Assembly: GCF_028765575.1 (NCBI RefSeq)
Contig: NZ_JARACO010000010.1
Location: 62,001 to 126,000 of the forward strand
Length of the DNA: 64,000 nt
From: Aliivibrio sp. S3MY1
GTDB lineage: Bacteria; Pseudomonadota; Gammaproteobacteria; Enterobacterales; Vibrionaceae
Direction: 5' to 3'
A program made the position numbers and the translations under genes. The notes under the pieces are model-generated. The model saw only the letters and a program-made list of their open reading frames with translations, did no database searches and was not told the origin of the DNA. This document shows positions 58,743 through 64,000 of this stretch, one piece after another. How positions within the stretch are numbered: the stretch's first letter is position 1; every line of letters starts with the position of its first letter.

Positions 58743-59452
58743 GGGCTTGTTGCAAATAATCTGAATGGATAAATGAGCCCTACAATGGGCTCATTATTAC
58801 TGTTAAATAACCTCAATATTAAAGAGACGATTAATGAAGGCGGATCTCTCCTGTACTATTGTTTTTCGTCTATCGTTACGCAATCAAAAATCAAATTGTC
58901 CTTTATTTAACATTCGTAACGATTCAAATCCTTGAATGGTTGACCATGCTCGTTTTCTAACTTTGAAACCACCGGTAGCTACGATCAATTTCTTAATTGG
59001 GGCATGATCTGATCCAATACAATTATTGAGGGATTTTATTTGCCGTTGATTTACATCAGCGCGTAACAAACCTTCTTCTTTTAGGCGAGTTATGGCATTG
59101 GCGTACGAGGAATGTTTATCTGTGTTTAACGTTTTAGGTTGATTGTCTAAGCGATACGGTCTTAAACAACGCTTAATGAATTGATATCGACGTAATTTCT
59201 TACGTAGTTTAGGGGAATACTCAATAAACCATCGGTAAATGGTAGAGCGATTAACGAAAATCCCGTGCTCCGCAAGCATATCACTGACATGCGCATAACT
59301 AAGAGCTGTCGTACCATACCAATGAAGAGACCAGAGGATAATTTCTGGTGCAAAGTGTTTCCATTTAAATTCGGATTGAGTCATTGAGATGGTAGCTTAA
59401 TTGAAAGAGAGGGGGGACTTTCGATTAGAAATGGATTTTTTGCAACAAGCCC
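58743..59452 (-). mobile_element. Internally deleted IS6-family insertion sequence (710 bp)
   Basis: The ends are a 14 bp perfect inverted repeat, GGGCTTGTTGCAAA (58743-58756) and TTTGCAACAAGCCC (59439-59452), of the IS6/IS26 type (IS26 has GGCACTGTTGCAAA). Inside is a truncated transposase gene and a perfect 9 bp hairpin AATGAGCCC/GGGCTCATT at 58772-58795. No 8 bp target duplication is visible (flanks AATATTCT and GTAATTTC). It lies next to the 3' end of tRNA-Leu. Confidence 0.88.
58884..59384 (-). pseudogene. IS6-family transposase, in-frame internal deletion
   Basis: The 166-residue frame is continuous but shorter than the normal ~234. It matches IS26-type transposase at the start (HFAPEIILWSLHWY, STIYRWFIEYSPKL) and at the end (QRQIKSLNN, DHAPIKKLIVATGGFK). 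About 60 residues between residues ~70 and ~82 are missing, including the block with the first catalytic Asp (MDETY). The second Asp remains (Asp89 in LNTDKHSSY), but the catalytic Glu in NNVIE is replaced by Gly124 (NNCIGSDH). The protein cannot be an active DDE transposase. Confidence 0.88.
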
Positions 59453-59476
59453 GTAATTTCCATTGTGCTAGATACA

Positions 59477-59506
59477 ACAAAGCCCCGATTTTCATCGAGG
59501 CTTTGT
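59477..59506 (-). terminator. Hairpin downstream of tRNA-Leu
   Basis: ACAAAGCCCCGAT pairs with ATCGAGGCTTTGT with one mismatch around TTTC. It lies 10 bases after the tRNA-Leu 3' end; only a weak T run follows on the minus strand. Confidence 0.6.
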
Positions 59507-59516
59507 CATTTAAATG

Positions 59517-59601
59517 TGGTACCGGTAGGCGGACTTGAACCGCCACTCCTTTCGGAAAGGGATTTTGAATCCCTCGTGTATACCAATTTCACCATACCGG
59601 C
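59517..59601 (-). tRNA. tRNA-Leu (CAA)
   Basis: 85 nt with encoded CCA at 59519-59517. Acceptor GCCGGTA/TACCGGT, anticodon CAA in GGATTCAAAATCC, long variable arm (CCCTTTCCGAAAGGAGT). Standing alone, with the accessory stretch at its 3' side. Confidence 0.96.
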
Positions 59602-59780
59602 TTTATCAGCATTGCTGCTTGATGGGGTTGATTATACTCAGAGATGATCTTGGCGCAAGCTCTTTATTACTCTAAGATATTTGTTTGCTGAAATATTCAA
59701 CAGTTATTTACAATCTGATTTTCATTTTTACTGCATCTATCGTTATACTGCTGTCAGTTTTTTAATTTATGGAAGATAAA

Positions 59781-60245
59781 ATGACAACAGAAAAGCAAGC
59801 TGGCTTTATGCGTCGCATGGGTGCATGGGTTTACGATACATTAATTATCAGCGCAATTATGATGCTAACCGGTGGGGCTATCGTAGCTACTCTTGAAATG
59901 CTTTATGGGGCAGGGATCATCAGTTATGGTCAGTATCCTGATGTCAGTAGCTATTTAAATCATGACCCATTATGGCGTAACCTTTACCCAGTGACTCTTG
60001 TATCTGTGTTTGCGGGCTTCTTTGCTTACTTTTGGTGTAAAGGCCAAACTTTGGGAATGCGCGCGTGGAAGCTTCAAGTACAACAACTTGATGGCTCACC
60101 AATCACATTAACTCAAGCTATTATCCGTATGTCTACCTCTGCCTTTGGTTTGGGTAATCTTTTGGTCTTCATCTCAAGTGATAATGCAGCATTTCAAGAT
60201 ACTTGGGCAAAGACTCGCGTTATAGTTTTAGATAAAGCGGTTTAA
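59781..60245 (+). CDS. RDD family membrane protein
   Basis: A 154-residue protein with three hydrophobic segments and the RDD domain layout: Arg-containing start MRRMGAWVYDTLIISAI, and FAYFWCKGQTLGMRAWKLQV in the centre, then QDTWAKTRV near the end. The family is of unknown or transport-related function. Start chosen at 59781 because GGAAGA lies at correct spacing; an ATG four codons upstream is open. It is convergent with lptG. Confidence 0.85.
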   Translation: MTTEKQAGFMRRMGAWVYDTLIISAIMMLTGGAIVATLEMLYGAGIISYGQYPDVSSYLNHDPLWRNLYPVTLVSVFAGFFAYFWCKGQTLGMRAWKLQVQQLDGSPITLTQAIIRMSTSAFGLGNLLVFISSDNAAFQDTWAKTRVIVLDKAV

Positions 60246-60277
60246 ACGATTTAAGCGATTATTAAAGCGACGAATAG

Positions 60278-60310
60278 AAAAAGGAGATACTCTGCAGTAT
60301 CTCCTTTTTA
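60278..60310. terminator. Bidirectional terminator between the RDD gene and lptG
   Basis: AAAAGGAGATAC, loop TCTGCA, GTATCTCCTTTT: perfect 12 bp stem with A and T runs on both sides. Confidence 0.92.
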
Positions 60311-60335
60311 TTTGTTCTTTTTTCACTGTATGTGC

Positions 60336-61412
60336 TTAAAGCTTTCTATTAAGTAACCCTAAGGTGATCAATAAGAACACAAAACTTGGCCCTAACGCAC
60401 CAAATATGGGGTGTATATTATAAACCAAAGTCATTGGCCCAAAGACCTCATTAGAAATATAGAAACTAAATCCTGCGATCACACCAGAAAGAATTCTTGC
60501 TCCCATCGTTACACTACGTAATGGCCCAAAGACAAATGAGAGCGCCAATAACATCATGACAGCAACAGAGATAGGTTGTAAGGCTTTACGCCAAAAAGCC
60601 AACTCATAACGTGCGGCATCGAGCTCTGAATCTTTCAGGTAATTCACATAATCATACAGGCCAGAAAGAGACTGCTCTTCAGGTTTAACGGTAACCACCG
60701 CCAATTTATCTGGAGTCAGTGTTGTTGACCAATTCAAGGTATCCATTTTCTTTTCACTGATTTTAGCTTCATCTTGCATTTGAGTAATAGAAACATCACT
60801 CAGCATCCAACCTGCCTCTTTTGATTGATAATTCGCTTTACGTGCAAAGATAATATTATTTAACTGTTGGTGAGCATCAAATTGCCATACTGTCACTCCA
60901 TACAGTTTTTCTTGATTATCTACTCGCCCTAAATAAATAAAATCGTTCGCATCTTTAGCCCACACTCCTGCTCTTACAGCAGCAATATTACCGCCAGAGG
61001 TTTCAAACGCACGTAGATCTCGCGCCATTTTTTGAGCTTGAGGAGCCCCCCATTGACCTAATGCCATCACCATTAGCATCAAAGGAATTGCCGTTTTTAA
61101 TACTGATAAACCGATGTCTAATTTTGAGTAACCTGCCGCTTGCATCACCACAAGTTCAGAGCTTGCCGCTAACATTCCCAACCCAATCAATGCCCCAAGC
61201 AAGGCCGCCATTGGAAAAAACATCTCAATATCACGTGGCATACTTAAGATAACAAAATAAAGAGCATCTAAAAGATCGTATGTTCCTTTACCCACTTTAC
61301 GTAACTGCTCTACATATTTAATAATTGAAGAGAGCCCAACTAGCGTTGTTAAACATAACGCAGAAGTTGCGATGATTGTACGGCCAATATACCAATCTAA
61401 AATCTTAAACAT
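60336..61412 (-). CDS. lptG: LPS export ABC transporter permease LptG
   Basis: A 358-residue inner-membrane permease that, with LptF and the ATPase LptB, extracts LPS for transport to the outer membrane. Six hydrophobic segments in two groups of three surround a periplasmic beta-jellyroll domain (about residues 130-270). N-terminal LDWYIGRTIIATSALCL and MFFPMAALLGALIGLG are typical. It overlaps lptF by 8 bp. Confidence 0.94.
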   Translation of the reverse strand: MFKILDWYIGRTIIATSALCLTTLVGLSSIIKYVEQLRKVGKGTYDLLDALYFVILSMPRDIEMFFPMAALLGALIGLGMLAASSELVVMQAAGYSKLDIGLSVLKTAIPLMLMVMALGQWGAPQAQKMARDLRAFETSGGNIAAVRAGVWAKDANDFIYLGRVDNQEKLYGVTVWQFDAHQQLNNIIFARKANYQSKEAGWMLSDVSITQMQDEAKISEKKMDTLNWSTTLTPDKLAVVTVKPEEQSLSGLYDYVNYLKDSELDAARYELAFWRKALQPISVAVMMLLALSFVFGPLRSVTMGARILSGVIAGFSFYISNEVFGPMTLVYNIHPIFGALGPSFVFLLITLGLLNRKL

Positions 61413-62517
61413 GCTTTGCTTTTCTCCGCATTTTGTCTTTTAATTTTCTCACAAAAACACTGTCCATTGAGTTTAATATAATGCCGATAATAAGCAGTAT
61501 TGCATTAATTGCCCACAGTCCAACGGATGGATGTAAGCTCCCCTCTTCTATTGCTGATTTACCCGCACTTAATGATAAGAAATAAGCTAAATACAATAAA
61601 ATTGCCGGTGCAAGTTTCGCGAATCGCCCTTGCCTTGGATTCACAGCAGATAACGGAACAACCACCATGGTTAATAAGGGAATACACAGAATCAAAGAGA
61701 TACGCCATTGCAATTCTGCTTTCGCTTCTAACTCTGTTCGTTTGATAAGTTCTAACGTTGGTAGTGCATCCCAATCTCTTCGTTTTGCCTTAACCTCTTT
61801 CTGCCCAATTAGGACTTCATAAGATTCAAAGTTACTTTCTAAGTAATCTAAACGTGTCGGAATACCTTCATAACGAGTACCATCTTCCAGTACTAATACC
61901 TGACGGCCATCATTAAGCTGCTTCACTATCCCTTTATCTGCAACTAACACGCTAGGGCGCAATGAATCATGAGGAACTGGTTGTGCTAAGAAGATATTAA
62001 CAAGGTGCTTGCCTCCTTCATCGCTAATGTCATCAATAAAGACAACACCCTTCCCATCGGGAGAATTTCTAAACTGACCTTTTTGTAATAGATCGATTCC
62101 AGAATCAGACTCTACCGTCTCCATCAGCTTGGTACTTTGCTCTTGGCTCCAAGGAGACAGCCATAGTGAGTTAAAAGTAGCTACCGCACCTGTAATCAAG
62201 GCTAAATACAGTGCGGCACGAATAAGTATTGAGTTACCCATTCCTGTTGCATTCATTACGGTAATTTCACTTTCTGCGTATAAACGTCCAAAAGTCAGAA
62301 GAATACCGATGAAAATACTGAGAGGTAGCATTAATAAGCCCATAGCAGGCATATTTAAACCCACTAAGGATAAGATCAAACCACCTGGGATATCTCCATC
62401 AGAGGCTTCAGCTAAAATGCTAATAAATTTTTGGCTCATAAAGATCAAAAAAAGCACAAAAAAGATCGCAAATTGACTCTTTAATGTTTCCTTGATCAAA
62501 TATCTAATAATAATCAC
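61405..62517 (-). CDS. lptF: LPS export ABC transporter permease LptF
   Basis: A 370-residue partner of LptG with the same 3+3 membrane segment arrangement and periplasmic domain. IIIRYLIKETLKSQFAIFFV and LLMLPLSIFIGILLTFGRLY match LptF. It is divergent from pepA with 189 bp between them, as in E. coli. Confidence 0.94.
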   Translation of the reverse strand: MIIIRYLIKETLKSQFAIFFVLFLIFMSQKFISILAEASDGDIPGGLILSLVGLNMPAMGLLMLPLSIFIGILLTFGRLYAESEITVMNATGMGNSILIRAALYLALITGAVATFNSLWLSPWSQEQSTKLMETVESDSGIDLLQKGQFRNSPDGKGVVFIDDISDEGGKHLVNIFLAQPVPHDSLRPSVLVADKGIVKQLNDGRQVLVLEDGTRYEGIPTRLDYLESNFESYEVLIGQKEVKAKRRDWDALPTLELIKRTELEAKAELQWRISLILCIPLLTMVVVPLSAVNPRQGRFAKLAPAILLYLAYFLSLSAGKSAIEEGSLHPSVGLWAINAILLIIGIILNSMDSVFVRKLKDKMRRKAKHV

Positions 62518-62706
62518 GTCGAATCTACCTATAGAAAACTTGTATTTTTGCCAGAATCACTATAATTTCCGTGTAAACCATTTATTTTTTAATCTTTGGC
62601 TAAATGTTAGCCTGCGAAATCGGAACACTAATAGTATAGTATCTAACTAGATTTTGCTCATTATCTAACATTTAGTTCTATTTGTCTTCAGGATGTAGGA
62701 GTACGC

Positions 62707-64000
62707 ATGGAGTTCAGTGTAAAAAGTGGCAGTCCAGAGAAACAACGCAGCGCTTGTATCGTTGTAGGTGTCTTTGAGCCACGTCGTTTATCTCCAATCG
62801 CAGAACAGCTCGATAAAATCAGTGACGGTTACATTAGTTCGTTACTTCGCCGTGGTGACCTTGAAGGTAAGCCTGGCCAAATGCTGTTATTGCATCAAGT
62901 ACCAAATATTCTTTCTGAGCGTGTTTTATTAGTAGGTTGTGGTAAAGAGCGTGAACTTGGTGAGCGTCAATATAAAGAGATCATCAAAAAAACCATCAGC
63001 ACACTAAATGAAACGGGCTCTATGGAGGCGGTATGTTTTCTTACAGAGCTTCACGTTAAAGGCCGTGACACTTACTGGAAAGTTCGCCAAGCGGTTGAAT
63101 CAACTAAAGACAGTCTATATACCTTTAACCAATTCAAGAGTAATAAACCTGAGACTCGTCGCCCATTACGCAAGTTAGTATTTAATGTACCAACTCGCCG
63201 TGAGCTTAACTTAGGTGAAAAAGCAATTAACCATGGTTTGTCTATTGCCTCTGGCGTAAAAGCGTCAAAAGATTTAGGCAATATGCCACCAAATGTTGCT
63301 AACCCTGCATATCTTGCGTCTCAAGCTCGTCGCCTAGCCGATGACTACGAAACCGTTACCACTAAAGTGATCGGTGAAGAAGAGATGAAGAAACTAGGCA
63401 TGACTTCTTACCTAGCGGTAGGTCAAGGTTCTCATAATGAATCTATGATGTCAGTGATGGAATACAAAGGTCACCCTAATCCTGATGCAAAACCTATTGT
63501 ACTGATTGGTAAAGGTCTGACTTTCGATTCAGGCGGTATCTCCATCAAACCAAGTGACGGTATGGATGAGATGAAGTACGACATGTGTGGTGCTGCTTCT
63601 GTATTTGGTGCAATGAAAGCATTAGCTCAATTAAATCTTCCTCTGAATGTGGTTGGTATTCTTGCGGGCTGTGAAAACATGCCAAGCAGCAACTCTTATC
63701 GTCCAGGTGATATTTTAACAACCATGTCAGGTCAAACTGTTGAAGTATTAAATACCGATGCTGAAGGCCGCTTAGTTCTTTGTGACGCCCTAACATACGT
63801 AGAGCGTTATAATCCAGAATGCGTTGTTGATGTTGCGACATTAACGGGAGCATGTGTGGTTGCTCTTGGTCATCACATCAATGGATTAATTGCGAATCAT
63901 AATCCATTAGCTCATGAACTGATTAATGCATCAGAGCAATCTGGTGACCGAGCATGGCGCTTACCTATGGCTGACGAATATAACGAGCAGCTAAACAGCC
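62707..64000 (+). CDS. pepA: Leucyl aminopeptidase PepA (3' end outside window)
   Basis: The frame from the ATG at 62707 stays open to the window end (431 codons); the C-terminus is outside. A TAGGAG ribosome binding site precedes the start. It matches M17 leucyl aminopeptidase: metal-binding Lys and Asp in [17 protein letters not shown], the signature [10 protein letters not shown], and [11 protein letters not shown]. coli PepA also binds DNA and works as an accessory factor with XerC/XerD at cer and in carAB control. It is divergent from lptF, the usual order. Confidence 0.97.
   Translation, partial: MEFSVKSGSPEKQRSACIVVGVFEPRRLSPIAEQLDKISDGYISSLLRRGDLEGKPGQMLLLHQVPNILSERVLLVGCGKERELGERQYKEIIKKTISTLNETGSMEAVCFLTELHVKGRDTYWKVRQAVESTKDSLYTFNQFKSNKPETRRPLRKLVFNVPTRRELNLGEKAINHGLSIASGVKASKDLGNMPPNVANPAYLASQARRLADDYETVTTKVIGEEEMKKLGMTSYLAVGQGSHNESMMSVMEYKGHPNPDAKPIVLIGKGLTFDSGGISIKPSDGMDEMKYDMCGAASVFGAMKALAQLNLPLNVVGILAGCENMPSSNSYRPGDILTTMSGQTVEVLNTDAEGRLVLCDALTYVERYNPECVVDVATLTGACVVALGHHINGLIANHNPLAHELINASEQSGDRAWRLPMADEYNEQLNS

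Noticed and set aside
59517..59601. tRNA-Leu as attachment site of an integrative element
   Set aside because: No integrase gene and no second copy of the tRNA 3' end was seen in the neighbouring DNA.
59465..59647. 60-codon frame on the plus strand over tRNA-Leu
   Set aside because: It is antisense to the tRNA and its hairpin; such frames are common artefacts at tRNA genes.

Overview
This is a chromosomal window (roughly 38-40% G+C by eye) from a marine gammaproteobacterium of the family Vibrionaceae, most likely genus Aliivibrio (A. fischeri group). The evidence is protein-level resemblance and gene order: hlyU-nhaR-nptA, mutH opposite rppH and then vpsR, the xerD-dsbC-recJ-prfB-lysS operon, tktA-epd-pgk-fbaA, metK-sprT-endA-rsmE-gshB-yqgE-ruvX, pilT/pilU opposite yggS-proC-yggT-yggU, and lptF/lptG opposite pepA. 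This is the usual content of the large Vibrionaceae chromosome. The species assignment is inference.

Layout. 1-6.5 kb: murJ, ribF, ileS, lspA, fkpB on the minus strand (envelope lipid II export, flavin synthesis, translation, lipoprotein processing), divergent from rpsT. 7-10 kb: hlyU, nhaR and the Na+/phosphate symporter nptA, which has a PhoB-like box upstream. 10-15.4 kb: rppH, ptsP, a TSUP permease, lgt and thyA. 15.4-16 kb: a 595 bp intergenic region between rppH and mutH that holds a cluster of DnaA boxes, at the position where E. coli carries DARS2. 16-25 kb: mutH, vpsR, then xerD-dsbC-recJ-prfB-lysS, including the programmed +1 frameshift of prfB. 25-29.5 kb: fldB, brnQ, trmN, srmB. 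29.5-37 kb: the glycolysis/pentose-phosphate block tktA-epd-pgk-fbaA, then divergent metK. 37-48 kb: housekeeping genes, the twitching ATPases pilT/pilU and the yggS-to-hemW run. 48-53 kb: glsA, trmB, mutY-yggX-mltC. 52.9-53.9 kb: a nine-gene tRNA operon (Phe, Thr, Asn) containing a 241 bp duplication. 54-59.5 kb: dgkA, a DUF2999 protein, then an AT-rich accessory stretch with a lipoprotein carrying a zinc-protease motif, a secreted OB-fold protein, a PmtA-like methyltransferase and an internally deleted IS6-family element, ending at a tRNA-Leu gene. 59.7-64 kb: an RDD membrane protein, lptG/lptF and the 5' part of pepA.

Most genes are ordinary core genes. The parts that deserve attention are the candidate DARS2-type DnaA-reactivating site, the accessory stretch between the two tRNA loci (novel zinc-protease-like lipoprotein, two copies of a 24-28 bp palindrome around a small gene, broken IS6 element), a dispersed family of intergenic palindromic repeats carrying a GCTTCGCTT core, two separate heptanucleotide tandem repeats, and PurR-like operators upstream of fbaA and between tktA and metK. 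All functional calls come from reading translated sequence and from remembered families; no database search was possible.
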